The notes beneath the pieces were generated by a model. It was not told the DNA's origin and made no database searches. It saw nothing but the letters and a program-made list of their open reading frames with translations. The position numbers were made by a program, and so were the translations under genes. A stretch of DNA of 64,000 nucleotides from Phoronis australis (taxonomy: Eukaryota; Phoronida; Phoronidae), in the NCBI GenBank assembly GCA_002633005.1, contig NMRA01000665.1, positions 153,728 through 217,727 of the forward strand. Direction: 5' to 3'. The first letter of the stretch is position 1. Each line of letters opens with the position of its first letter. Positions 12,431 to 25,032 of the stretch are shown here, piece by piece.

Positions 12431-12487
12431 CTTTTCGAATTTAATCAGAAGAGCCATCACCACAGGCAGCACCATTGTCCACTTCAT
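12431..12487 (-). CDS. Possible first coding exon with signal peptide
   Basis: On the minus strand, ATG at 12487 opens 19 codons that end in phase 0 at a donor (GAAAAG|GTATGC). The peptide MKWTMVLPVVMALLIKFEK has a hydrophobic core like a secretion signal. The frame stays open further upstream through a second hydrophobic run (LAVVSLLLVLG), so the start could be earlier. An internal CAG|GTAAGA also resembles a donor. Phase 0 would be compatible with joining to the exon at 7699-7868, but no transcript evidence exists here. Confidence 0.3.
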
Positions 12488-12795
12488 CTCTGTCCCCAGC
12501 ACCAGCAGAAGACTAACAACAGCCAGTCTTACCTGCTTTTGTACGTTACACACGTTACACGGCACATGACTAGGGGACCACGTGATCAATCTGCCACGCA
12601 TTGAAAATTCACGATTACACGGGACCGCGGTTTCGTCCACCATCTTTCCATTCCCATGCGCTTCCCATGTAATTGTACGGAATAGTACTACCAATCAGAT
12701 GACTTAGCTGGTTTATCCGGCCGAACCAGGGAAATCAACCAAGTTCAGTCAGTGCTTGGACAACGAAGCTTTTAGATTATTCATGAAGTTACACG

Positions 12796-12851
12796 CATGC
12801 TTTCACTCATCGGATCTCGGCTTCATGCTTTCACTCATCGGATCTCAGCTT
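12796..12851. repeat. 28-bp tandem duplication
   Basis: Two adjacent copies of a unit beginning CATGCTTTCACTCATCGGAT differ at one base near their ends (CGGCTT versus CAGCTT). Confidence 0.9.
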
Positions 12852-13084
12852 CGCTGGTCAGTCGACGTCTTTTGTATTTAACAACACCAATAGTGATGCT
12901 GGAGTGGATTTAGTACCAACATGGCATAGCTTGCAAAGTACTGGATTTTTACCAACAACATCGGCATCTTACAGCGCTCCAAAACTGAGCATCGGTCGTT
13001 CTCAGGAAGAAAAATGGGTTGCCGACAGCTCTGAGTATGTTGAGAATGCGAATGTCATCATTGCAGTCTTTCGACAATGAAGTC

Positions 13085-13104
13085 GATATATTTCGAAATA
13101 TATC
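13085..13104. other. 20-bp perfect palindrome
   Basis: GATATATTTCGAAATATATC reads identically on both strands. It lies in non-coding DNA. The function is unknown and AT-rich chance occurrence is possible. Confidence 0.7.
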
Positions 13105-13475
13105 TGAAGTACAACCTTAAACCAAACTTCGTCTCGCGCCATTGATAACCCTTTATTGTTACCAAAATGAAAGAAATTTTCCCATTAAGATGAGTAATCA
13201 ATTTAGTTTGTTAAAGAAATGTTCTGAAACTCGTCTTGGAGTCACAATGTCCACGTCTTAAAGTGAAATAGTACGCAAAACCAGAATAGATTGCATTACG
13301 CAAAGTGGTACTCTGTCACTGAAACAAAAGTCAAAGAGTTCAACATGTATTTTTAGTTTTTTCGTAAAGATTATGAACTTCTGATGACGTCAAACCATTT
13401 CTCATCCAGTTTCACCTGTTGTTTAGCTGGTAGTTCATTTCAGATTTTCATTACGTGACACTTCACGTGGGCTAT

Positions 13476-13505
13476 AAAACAAAACAAAACAAAACAAAAC
13501 AAAAC
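13476..13505. repeat. (AAAAC)6 microsatellite
   Basis: Six uninterrupted AAAAC units. Confidence 0.95.
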
Positions 13506-16500
13506 AAGATAAAATTGAGAAGAAAGAAGGACACCTTGCATCAGAAAGTGAACAGGGAAGCAGTAAAACTTGGGCGGCGAACCATATGGGGCTGGGGGAG
13601 GGCTATAGACCCCTTATTTCAATGCTGCACCGCCTATGAAGATGGGCAGCGCACCCGATAGGGCGCTGGGAAGCTATAGCCACCCCCTTATTTCCGTATG
13701 GCTTAAGATCATGTAACGGCAACATCAAAACTGAAAAATCTTTATCTTTCAAACCTCCAAAGTAAAGTCTTAATTTTTGAGAGCTTGGAGCCGAAAGACC
13801 TTTACCAAAAATCCTTATTTCGCTGTTGTAACTAAAATGCACAAACACAACTATTTGCTAAGTTACCTGAAAGCTTGCACGTCCGTGGAAGTTTCAACGA
13901 CAACTGTGAAAATTTGGACCACACGTCTACAAATTATCTTCACACACAAAAATACGTTTCTTGCATCCTCATGGACTCGGAAATACACGACTTTATATAT
14001 TAGAAAACATAATAACGGTCATATATGTGGAGGACCCCAGTAGAAAAATATCAAGCTTAGCCTACTTAGAAATATCACATCTCATAAATGGCTGATCGCA
14101 TTCATATGAAACCTTATGCACTGTTCTCTAACACAATGACAAAAATTGTTTTTAAATTGTTCCACTTGTGTATAAGGGAATATAAAACGATATAACTTCT
14201 ATAATTTTTATTTAAAAAAATCAAAAGTTGTATACAACGAAAACGAAAGAACAAACATAGAAACTGTAAAAGTATCCTGAACATTTACATCAACTGAAAG
14301 TTGATCACGTTATTGATTCTTTTGTTTTGTACGTATTTTCTTCTTAAATTTTATTAAAAAACACGACCACGTGATAGAAGTAATAAACAAGGCTTTTACA
14401 TTCAGGATGTATACACTTTTACTGAGTTAAATTCTACAATTTCCTCGATATAGGGCACCACATGATCTTTTAGGAAAGTTGATCCTTGTTATGGAATGTA
14501 CTGTAGGCAGAAAAGCCCTGTTAACATTCACAGAACGTGTAAGGGTAACACAACGCACATTTTGTTGGGTTTGGACTTCATTCAGCACATGGATGGGGAG
14601 CAAAGGTCATGAAGAGGGATGGGTTCTGAAAGTCCCGTTTCAAACGTGAAAAGCTTACGGAAGGCCATGCAATCTCATGCGAGGAAATGGCGTGTGTTTC
14701 ACGGGTAATCTTTGTCCCTACAGGCATACACTAGTGAAATGACCGACGATTGAAGTTTTTTATTGACCAAGCAGGATTGTTTCCGTTCCATGAGCAAAGA
14801 TTTCTCGTTATGACTCGCTAGCCTGTGTACTGTGTGTTTCAATAACTAAAGATGACTTGTAACATTTGATATATAAATGTAGATGTTGGCAAAACTTATA
14901 TTTAATAGAAAGCGCGTCTTCTTTATGTACTGTTAGACGCATTCCACGGTTTTGTAATGGACGCGACATTTTGACTTTTTAATGCATTCCATCTTACAAA
15001 ATGAAATTTTAAGCTTGGTGGGAGTGTTTAAGATATCAAAAGTTTTTTAACCCTGCATATGTTCAGTACATTAGAAACGGTAAGTATAACACCTGTAAGA
15101 TAGGTTCTTTTGAAAAAATCGGCGATATATATCCTGTACAAAGATTAAACAAATAATTCAACAATTTTAGTTATAATGTGATAAGATTCTAACACATAGT
15201 TCAAAATAATATTGATGAAATACACGACACGTGTCCTTATTAACAGTCTTTCTTCCGTTCCGTTCGTATCATCGGAACAAAATTCTACTCTCAACAGAAC
15301 ATTGGAGAAGCATAATAATATAACTCTGATTTATTCTAAAAATCTATGTGTACGAAGAAGATCAGCACATATTTATACGTTAAAAAGAATAACCATCCGA
15401 AGCACTAAGCTCATTTATCCGCAACCCCACGCAAAAGACATTTAGGATATTTCTATTCTGTGGCATTTTGTGTGCATTTGATTCACTCAAATGGCTGCTA
15501 CAACTCCTGCCTCCCGTTCAGTAACGCTAGACCTCGCTAAAAAGCAAGACTTCGCGAGATTACGTGAGATATGGCCGTGTATTTTGAATGAGAGCACGTG
15601 ACTTTGACTTGGGTTTAGCTAGGTCCTAGCCTAGGTCCTAGCGTCTACTGAACTCACGCCTGGTTAATGCTGACGTCACGTCCGTTACTGTCACGTCCGT
15701 TACACACTATATTTTAAGAATGCCCAGAGTTGTACAAACACAATGTTTTTTTTCAAAAATCTTTGTTTGATTATATAGCCAAATAAGTGTAAGTATAATC
15801 TATATGCATGTAGAAACCTATTACAGAATATAAAAGACAGACTAGATTTTTAACATGAACTAACATGAGAAAATTGAGAAAGACACTTGTGATAACACCT
15901 GTATAACTTATTAAAATCATTTTAAGGTTCTGGAAATGAGTAGAATTAAAAAGTCGTGATACCGTAATCACAAAAGCCGCGTAGGTTACATATGCCTAGA
16001 ATCTCTTGTAGCTGTCGTGCTTCACTATTTACAAACGATAATTTGAACTTAGAGTGCCACGTCTGTTGCAAAATAAATAGTGGAGCACACCATACTTTGT
16101 TAAAAAGTTCGGTGTATATGATTATGGGATACTACCAGCAAGCTGATTACTGTATTTCAAAGTCATTCAGTATATAATTCTAACGGGCCTGTTTTATTGA
16201 ACAATCCCTGATGTAATTACACCTCGTGACTACACCTCAGGTGCTTGATAAAGTCCTACATGCAGGGCACTTATTCACGGCAGGTGCACCACGTCAAACT
16301 CGCGTCCTCACTTCGAACATAATCTATGACGTGTCCGACACTCACGAGAGAACTACTTTTTGTAATTTCTTGGTCAAAGTACAAAGCTGAAAATTACATG
16401 TAATCAAATACAGGGAGGTAATGGAACTTCACGTTCTTCTGTATAGCTAAATATTTGGATTTTCATTTCAATGTTTTTTAAAACATTCACGGCATCCAAC

Positions 16501-18235
16501 CGCCCTGGGTGTATGATATGTGTTTTTTGATTGCGTATCATATTGCAACTTGCGGCTAACTCAAGTGCGCAGCTAACCAGCTGGTGAGATGGTACATGGG
16601 TAGGTAAATGACTAGGTGCAAAAGAGGACAGTGCATTGCAAAATCATTTGGGTCCGTTACGTCAAACGGCCGTGACCTCGATCGTACCCGATTCGTAGGA
16701 GTGATTGTGCTTGTAGTCGTTTCTTTTTTCATTGCAAGTAGAATGTTAATTCAACATTAGACCGAATTCACACATAACATACATGTCAACCCTCATTTAC
16801 ATGTACGTTAGCGAATGGTCATATGAAACAGTATCGGTGTACAACGGCTGTGAAGCGCGGCAAGTAATCAACCCGTCCTCACTTTTGTATCCCATCTGCG
16901 TCCCCCCGTCGCCACAAATTTTGCCAAACTCTTCTCTCGCACTCGACATTTCCAAAAAATGCTACATAGACTTAAAATTTTTAATGGATTTTCAGTGGCA
17001 AAAAGCGAAGAAATTTAGTACCGTGGCGACGGTAAAATTAGCGTTTTTGCGTAGCAAGTGCGTAAATTGCATAGCAGTTGACATGTATGACTTAATAAAC
17101 GAGGTGCTCACAAATAATGGTCTCTTTTTCCTCCTTCAGATTCATTAAAAATGAGCAACTGCTAAGAGGCCTGAGCATTTTGAGGTTTGTACTGAGTTTA
17201 AAGGCTGCAAATGACGTTTTCTTGATTTCTGAGCCTGTTTCAATGAGAAAAAGGTATCCGCCAACCATTTGGCCTATTTTTTCAAGTTCTGGTTTTTCTT
17301 AATTCGTCACTTACTGCATCTATTTTGGATATTGAAATTCTGCAGGGAAATTCGATGTCAGAAACTGACTTAGTGGGGTTCTGTAAACGATAGGTACGTG
17401 TACAGTGTATGCTTTGTGTCTTTGTGTGCAGGGAACGTAATGATTATTTCCAGTTATCAATTTGCTATTAAAAGACAATTAAAACAAACCAGATGTGTTA
17501 TATGTTTGATACAATAATGCCATTTAAAAAAGCTTTCAAACTATGGTGGATAACTTTGGGTATATTGCAATTAACAAAGGCCTTCATTGGCTAATCCATG
17601 CTCTGTGTGCTCAGTGCATCGAAACAAGTCCTACTAGCTTTACTACACGTACCTAATTCCATCTCACATTTTTTTGAGTTGCGGTCAGAATGATTATGAT
17701 TTTCTGACAGGCCGATTGCCTACCAAAATCACGTGAATTTCCCTAATAATAGCATGTGCTGTTATTTTGCCTTGAACTGTTACGAAGTTGAGTACCTCTA
17801 ACATGATCAGGTGACAGCAAGGTGACGCAAATAACTTTTAAGTAAATATGCTTCTATTATTAGTTTAAACTCACAATTAAAATTGCATGCAGGTATAGAA
17901 ACTTTAAATTATTATTCCCGCAGATTTTTTTAAACAAAACTTTTGAGGTACACTTCACCCACTTCAGGTTTGGGAAACATGAGACAGTTTAGCATGGAGC
18001 CAGAGTCCTCTGTGAGCTGACTCATTATCATGGATTGGGAGTTGTGGTTTTGTCTGCAAACTGAGATTCTGTGCTTCTATGTTACACTTGAAGAAATGGT
18101 AAAATATTGAGAAATTCATCCTGAAATCGGTTTAATTGTACTTTGTGCACGATTTTTAAGCCTTTTGACAAAGTCTTAATTCTTCAGGTTCGGTTCATCT
18201 TTAGAGAAATGTGAAGCTGCTTGTACCTGTATTTT
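13506..18235. other. Long stretch without a supported gene
   Basis: No exon with convincing splice sites or domain was found. A consensus cAMP-response-element word TGACGTCA lies at 15671-15678, beside two GTCACGTCCGTTAC words and a TATATTTTA run. This could be a promoter, but no downstream coding start is evident. A 121-codon plus-strand frame (16783-17148) has no recognisable motif. Confidence 0.4.
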
Positions 18236-18350
18236 TCGGATTGTTCTAAAAGCCCCTCGACCCTCATACCTCCCGACCCACGACCCCCTCAACCCACGAT
18301 CCTCGACCCACGAATACCTTGACCCACGACATGTGGCAATAGAGGTACTT
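18236..18350. repeat. Cytosine-rich degenerate repeat with inverted partner near 20960-21080
   Basis: The word CGACCCACGA and variants recur about five times. The strand beginning TTGTTCTAAAA resembles the reverse complement of 20960-21080 (TTGTTCTAAAACCTCCACGA), giving a diverged inverted pair about 2.7 kb apart. Confidence 0.55.
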
Positions 18351-19299
18351 TGGCGATTTTCACATATTTCATAATCTTATTACATCGCTGAGTGACTTTG
18401 CAATAAGGCATACCTGCACGCCAGTCTGCTCTGGCTCAAGGCTGGTGATTAAAAACAGAAAGTGGCGTGTGGACGTGATCTGAAATAGTGCATTGTGAGC
18501 GCGCTATCGTTGTCATGGAAATAGCTCCACGAGGATCTACCGATGGTCCAGTTGTACTAAACTTAGGGATAGAGTACGCCCCCAGAAAGCCCAGATGTTC
18601 AAAAATGTTCTTAAAAAATTGTTTGAGCTCACTAGCACTCAAATAGGTCACTAGATTATGGAAAAATTAAAAGAAAAATTGCACTCAATGACCTCGTTTT
18701 TTACAATGCTGCAATTTTGCAACAGTGGGAGCCGATAGTAGCAAATGCATCATGTTTATCGTGACATTTGTTTGAGAAATCACCACAAGACAACATCAGA
18801 TGAAACACTCTTTACCCTACAATTAATCTAATTAACAGAAAAAAAACTTCGAACTTCCCATTTTACTGGTAAAGTATACTAGTAGAGTTCAGTAGTTCAC
18901 ATACAATTCCTGTAATGCTGTGAACACAATGTGTTCAAAGATTTTTTGGTAGCCTCTATGGGCAAGAGATTCACACTGTTGCAGCTAAACATCACACAAT
19001 TTACTCAATGGGATATAGACGGAATGAGTTTTTGGTGAAGTGAAGCACAGATTAAGTTCACCTTTCTCTCACACACTTCCAGTAATGCCGTTAACGCAGT
19101 ACTTGCACTAACCTCTTTTAGCATCCTTCATGGGTCAGGGATCAATACCATCGCAGCTAACGTCATGCGGAACAACTTGTCATCTTAACGAGCGCAGATT
19201 TTGGCCATTTAACATCATCCAACGAAGGGTGGCCTCGCCTGCTAGCTTTGCACATGATCAGTGATGTAGCAGTCTTGACCTGGAAAGTTCTCCGCTGCA

Positions 19300-19800
19300 T
19301 GAGTTATTCTACAGGCATTTGAGGAGCACAAAGTTTTGGTACAACATAAAAGCATTGACCACCTTCCGGATGTGATGCCGTACTTGTACTTTGAGCATCC
19401 AACAGGTCGACACCACCGACAAACTTATTGTACTAGCTGCACACAAAATGGCCTTGGAATTTAGACATGGGCCTTAAATCTCTTGTCCCATATTCTAACA
19501 TTTTCAACTGGAATAGCACCAACAAAAGGTGAAATGACAGTTACTGGCTTGTTGTCATACCAGTGCACAACGCAGACGTTTTTCGCCGACCTCGACTGTT
19601 TCTTCAAACGAACCTCTTCTTTAAATTTTTCAAACTGCACCCACGGCTCATATACTAGTAGTGGTTCATCGTCACTGTCAGAGCTCTCATTATCGCCACC
19701 AAGTTGCTGGGGAACGAAGTCATCGTCATCGTCATCGTCATCGTCACCAATACCACCATCATCATCGTCATCACAATAACTACGCCTTCCAAATGACTCT
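19300..19800 (-). pseudogene. piggyBac-like transposase relic (PGBD family)
   Basis: The minus strand encodes an acidic stretch (runs of Asp from a GAC/GAT microsatellite, then NESSDSDDEP). It passes directly to a recognisable C-terminal transposase portion: VCVVHWYDNKPVTVISPFVG and VRIWDKRFKAHV, then a stop (19461-19463). Beyond the stop come NKFVGGVDLLDA and, after a frameshift, VNAFMLYQNF. The WYDN..V, YNK.MGGVDLLD and VNAWLLY positions are signatures of the piggyBac/PGBD DDE transposase. The catalytic core between the acidic N-terminus and the WYDN segment is absent, so this is an internally deleted, inactive copy. A second copy sits at 51250-51780. Confidence 0.75.
19719..19772. repeat. 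(TCATCG)-type trinucleotide microsatellite
   Basis: Runs of TCATCGTCA and CATCATCAT encode the poly-Asp tract of the piggyBac-like relic on the minus strand. In the second copy the same tract has drifted to TCACCGTCACC. Confidence 0.85.
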
Positions 19801-22406
19801 CACCTCCATCTAACAAATGTAACGAATCACCCAAACAGGAAGCTTTCCTTGTCGTTTTAAATCTAAAAATTAGTAAGGAAATCGATTAGGCAATTCAATT
19901 TTGGTGCTACATTTCGTGTTTAAGAGTAAACATTTTAAGAAATTGCGAGTAATGAACAATAACGTGAATTCATAAACACGCTGGTTGAGATCCCGTACAA
20001 TCATGATGTTGAATGTGATGCCGAAGAATGAACGACCCACTAACACAAAAAGCCAAATGTTTATTTCATTTACGCAAACATTAAAATCTAACAAGTCAAA
20101 TTTACACACTTTTTAGAAGAATAAATTTACTGGTCAAAAGAAACAAACTAGTGCACTTTTGTTAAAAAACATTAACATTAACTGGGGTCAAACAAAAAAA
20201 TTAACACAACTGTTGTCTGAACCCGGTGTTGCAATTATGCAACATGGCTCTTCAGGACAAGCACACTCAAATAACAAACCATTATTCAACACAAAGTATA
20301 TACCACTAAGTAATATGTTATTTAATGGTGACAATGCATAACACTGAAATAATAAATTTACCTGGACTGTGTAGACAATGCCTTTGCTTTTTGCTCACCG
20401 GACAGCTTACAACAAGGGGGCAGACATCAATTAGTTTGCTCATTTGTCAAGAGAGGTTATTCGCAGTGTAGCTTTAGTGCAACAATGGGCCTTCTAGAGT
20501 ACACAATCAATAATATGAGTGAAAAAATGATTGTGAAATTAATAATACATTATCAAAGTTGTGTTGCAATACTGCAACACGGGGTCTTCTGGGGCTTTAA
20601 TTTACATGTACGTACATAATTTCACATTTTGATTGGTTGTTTTTTTGTTGTAAAGTCGTTTACAATGTACTCAATATAAAATTGAAATACTTTTTAGTTA
20701 ACAGTTTGTTTTTTTTCAAACTGTAGTACTGATGAAATTACAGTTTTGTCAGCACCTCGCACTCAGGTTAAAAAATGTAAAATCTACCATTCACTGAAGA
20801 GCAGACGAGACGATTACACTTTGCCGGGAACGACATCTGTAATGTTGCCTGGTCTTTGATTTTCTGTTTTTGGCTTTCAAACTACTCGAATTATGTCTCT
20901 TAATTGGAAAAAGCAGTTTTAACTGCTTTTAAAAAAGCAAGGCGAGCTTACGTCCCAACTCATTGGTTCAGATCTAGTCGAGCATGTGTAGATTAGGTCG
21001 AAGAGGTTGTAGGTAGTGAGCCGATTGGGTCGTGGGGTGTGGGGATCGAGGGTGTCGTGGAGGTTTTAGAACAATGTGTATTGTTCAAGTTCAAAGGGCA
21101 TTAGCGGTCTTATCTAGGGGTTTATGGTAGATATTTTAGCCCAAAGATGCCTCGACCCCTTGGGGCACGGCCACAAACTTGGCGAATCTTAGACTTCGCA
21201 AAGTAGTAGTGCTGTAGCCGGTCAAGCATAACCTATTTTTTAGCATCTGGAGGCAAAGTACATGAAGTAGTTCTGAGTAGAACAAGAAGCTGTCTGCTAT
21301 CAGTGGGGAGCGTAAAGGTTTCCTGTGCCATAATACTGCGCACATTTCTTGGCAGAGGAAGTTAGAAGTGGAGGATTTTCAACTTCGACGAATAAACAAA
21401 AACAATTCCACTTCACTGATTAAATCACAACAAACATTCACAGATTTACATAAACCCCCCGAGAAATGAGCTGATGCATGTTCTGGATGCAAAAATGTGA
21501 CGATACGCAATTTTAGTGATCAGACTGAAGGCGATCGACAACTTCAGTAACTTTGGCTAATTTTTGTGTGTCAGATTGCGTGGACCGGAAAAGCGCTATT
21601 CATGAATAATCAATACGCAAGCCAGGAGGTCTCCTGAGAGTAATGCCTGTAGGTGCGCACAGTCAAACTCCACACTGTTGCCCTGTTATTGCCGTAATAG
21701 GGCAACTACATGTACACGTAGGCATGAGGCAGGTGCGTTTGGACCCCAAGAGATAAAACTTTATTTCGCAGCTGTAAGGAATTAGTGGCTCTCCATTTTA
21801 GACTTGAGATCTAAATACGTCAACGTTAAAACGGAGGACGAAAATTCAGAAAAACAGTCTGATTCACAGAAAATGAGTATTTGATTTTTGGTTTAAACTT
21901 CAAACGGCTTCTATCGTAGCAGGCTAACTCAATGTTTGTGTTGTCGTACATTAATTGGTGGAATATGTACGCACGTATTGTTAAAGGAAGTTGCGATGCA
22001 AAGGTGTTCCTATAACTTATTCAAAGCCTGCGTGTTTAAGATGGCTTTGGGGATGCACTGAGTTTTGAACTTATACCACTTAACATGGATGTGCGCCTAA
22101 TGGAGTCGAATTGTAATCCATATGTATATCAGCTAGTCCACTAAACGCTTTTCTGTCCCAGCATAGCTGTCATTCTAAACTGTAGGTAAAAAAACGTGAA
22201 AGACTCCGTGATTGCTGTGTGCATCGTAAGATAAACATAGACAAAGGCCGTAGCGCCCACAAAAAGTTCAGGCCTGAACACCGTAGACCTAGGATAGTCT
22301 CGAAAAGGCACGATTACACAACATTTGGCAAGATGTCACCATGCGAAGCACCGTGATAGCGTTAGTATTTGCGACTGAGTTAGGTCTTGGGGACGCAGCC
22401 CTTGTG

Positions 22407-22990
22407 TCATGAAAGTGACATTTTCAGCGCATGCACTTGGTCACATGGGAGTGCTGCCAAAAACCTTATGTTTTCACCGAGTAGAATTGCAGTCGATGGT
22501 GTCGCCAGATGTGCCGAAATGGTGAAATTCCACAGGTCGTGTGGTTCCGACACGGTGTGGTAAAAAACATTTTGTCTGAGTTTGTCATGCAGAGGCTGTC
22601 GATGTCTCATAAACGTAACAGTCTAAAGTTGACTTAGATGCCCTCCCATATCGATTGAAGATCACGGCTAGACTCGTACCGCCTTGCGGAAGCGATGTTC
22701 AACAGCGCAGCATAACGCTAAATCGTCGTGGTCGACCGTCCGGATTTTGTATATGGTGCAACTCCAGACGGTCTGGGCTCAACAGAAAACCACAGTTCAA
22801 CTGTGAGTCTACACCAATGTGATAAACGAGAGTAGTTGTACCTGTCACGTTAGCTGCAGGTATCATTATCTCTTTTATGACACGCAATGTATGACTGCAT
22901 GGGCAAAGCCTTTTCAAACAAGTGTGTATAAACCAGTGGAGCGTGAGACCCCTGAAGTCCCTGTCAATCCTCACGACAATTCCACGTTAT
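22407..22990 (-). pseudogene. Decayed coding region of unknown family, copy 1
   Basis: Minus-strand peptide similarity to 60573-60894 is kept in pieces (PHRVGT, FGTSGDTIDCN, LPQGG.SLAVIFNRYGRA). It is broken here by a stop and a small insertion near 22560-22600. Upstream, a segment with words ANVTGTTTLVYHIGVD and SPDRLELHHIQNPDGRP remains open; the second copy has lost that part. I do not recognise the protein. It may be part of a transposon-encoded or captured gene. Confidence 0.35.
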
Positions 22991-25032
22991 GGCATTTTCA
23001 CATTGAACGTTTAGAGGTACAGGCTGTAGTATGACCAACAGGAAAAACTCCAAATTACCACAGTGAGTTGTTTATTACCAGTATCTCATTGTTACGGTTG
23101 CGTTTCACAGACAAATGAATTTCAGATGCAACACAATGTAGTTCTAAGTTCAATATACGTCATTGTACTTTTGTATGAACACGAGTTCCGGTAATATTCG
23201 TAAAATCGTTTACAACAGAATTACACGTTCACTTAGTTGTTACAGAGCATTTGAGAAGCCAATTTTCTTTAGATTGTGACAAGTTAATGCACTGAATGAA
23301 CTCGATACAAGATCTGACTGCCAGAGAGACTATCAAGTGAACTGTCCTCAAATAGCACAGCACCACAACCATTCTAAGATATTTACACACAATGCAATGC
23401 ATGCTTCAAACAGTTGTTCATTTTCTCACGAAAGAATACCAGTTACTTGTTATGAAACCCGTCGTTGGATTGCTGTCAAACTTTATTGATCCTAGCACTT
23501 TGAGTATACAATGCTAGCAATAAGAAGATATCAAAATGACAAAGATTACTGACGGTAACAATAAATTGTCATTGCTTTGGTTTTGAAAAGAATGTCACAC
23601 TATGGTGCAGTGCATTATTCTACGTTACCGAAACAGGAGAATTCACTACAGATAGCCTCAAAGGGCTGATTTGCTATAAATAGAATATTACGTTTAGTAA
23701 AATATGCTTTAGTGACTGCAAGAAACTAAGCTAACTAATTACAACAGGGGCCTGTTCCGTGACAAATCGGGCTTAAAACTTAGGCAAAAACTTAGGTCTT
23801 ACGCTCCACACAGATATTTCAGAAAAATAATTAAATTTCACTAGGACGAAAGTGCAAAGAATCTTACAGTATACGCGTAATTGCTATTTACCAAGACAAT
23901 TTCTATCAATTGTTTTTTGAGGGTGATGCGTTCATAATTACTTGGTAAACTTTCATTCCACAATTGTGACGTGGGAGCGCAACACCAAGTTTCTGTCTTA
24001 GTCCCTTTCATGATATAAATCTCACACCTCCAAACAAATCAACAAAGGGAAGTTATACCTAAGCTAAACAAGCTGAAAATCCTGTCAAAAGAATTACATG
24101 TTTATAACCGCTGAGCTTATACATGTTCATGTAGGCATCTATTTTGTTTCAGTTCAGTTTCTGTTTCAGTTTTTCGGTTAAATATGTCTGCGATTAATTG
24201 TAATTGCCACAAGGTATAGAAATTTCGTCATCACAAATATTGTCACATCTGTTATGTACGCTATCACCAGCATCATCACGATCGCATGCAGAGTTGTTAC
24301 TACTGTCTTACTTATGCGTCACTGGGATGCAAACCAAAGAACCACAATTTACATGACTAAGAGATGTCCGTCTTTGGTTTGAACTACTTGATTGTGATTC
24401 CTGTGTCGTTATTCTGAGCAACTGTCATGATAGTAATGGATGACGATTATTTGAGAAAAGCTCAACACTTTTACAAGAGAGGGCAACGTTTTGGGAATGA
24501 AGCAGTCGCCTGGCCTCTTGCCGCCAGTTTTTTGCAGGTAACCTATTTCATTATGTTGGGTCTCATGGGACTTGAGTGCATCTCTTACAATCCACCCTTT
24601 CGCAGGAATCGAGGAAGTCGGTGGGCCTACGGAACTGACGATTTCCAATCCAATCAGCTATTTCTCCGAGGCTAATCTATTATTCAAAAACTTACGCCAG
24701 TTGTGTCTGAACTAGGACACCAGGACTGTAAGATACCCGACAGAAAGTAATATGTGAGAATGACACTTTCGTTTTCGCTCAAGCAAAGCGCATACGTGGC
24801 TTTTGTAGTCGCTTTTGTAAGGGTGGTAATCAGACGAAATAGACAAACTACAACACGTACTATAGCAGAAGAAGAGAACGACGAACAACACTATAACGCA
24901 ACAAACAAAACGATTCCACAACGCAGCAACAACATCGTCAACAACAACACATCAACATTGATATCAACAAAAGCTGTCAAAAGCCCTCTTCAAATTAGAA
25001 CAAACTCTGTTTTGACCTATTTAAATATGTTA

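Noticed and set aside
15671-15678. TGACGTCA as a promoter for a nearby gene
   Set aside because: Perfect word, but no transcript start or coding exon follows; recorded only in the stretch description.
16783-17148. 121-codon plus-strand frame
   Set aside because: No domain, splice signal or conservation evidence; its length is possible by chance in 64 kb.
19483-19779. Plus-strand open frame ending in a poly-serine run
   Set aside because: It is the antisense of the acidic piggyBac-like relic; the serines come from a TCA/TCG microsatellite.
24409-24675. Overlapping frames on both strands near 24.5 kb and their partner at 62853-63167
   Set aside because: Only the shared duplication segment is similar and the frames diverge; no domain recognised.
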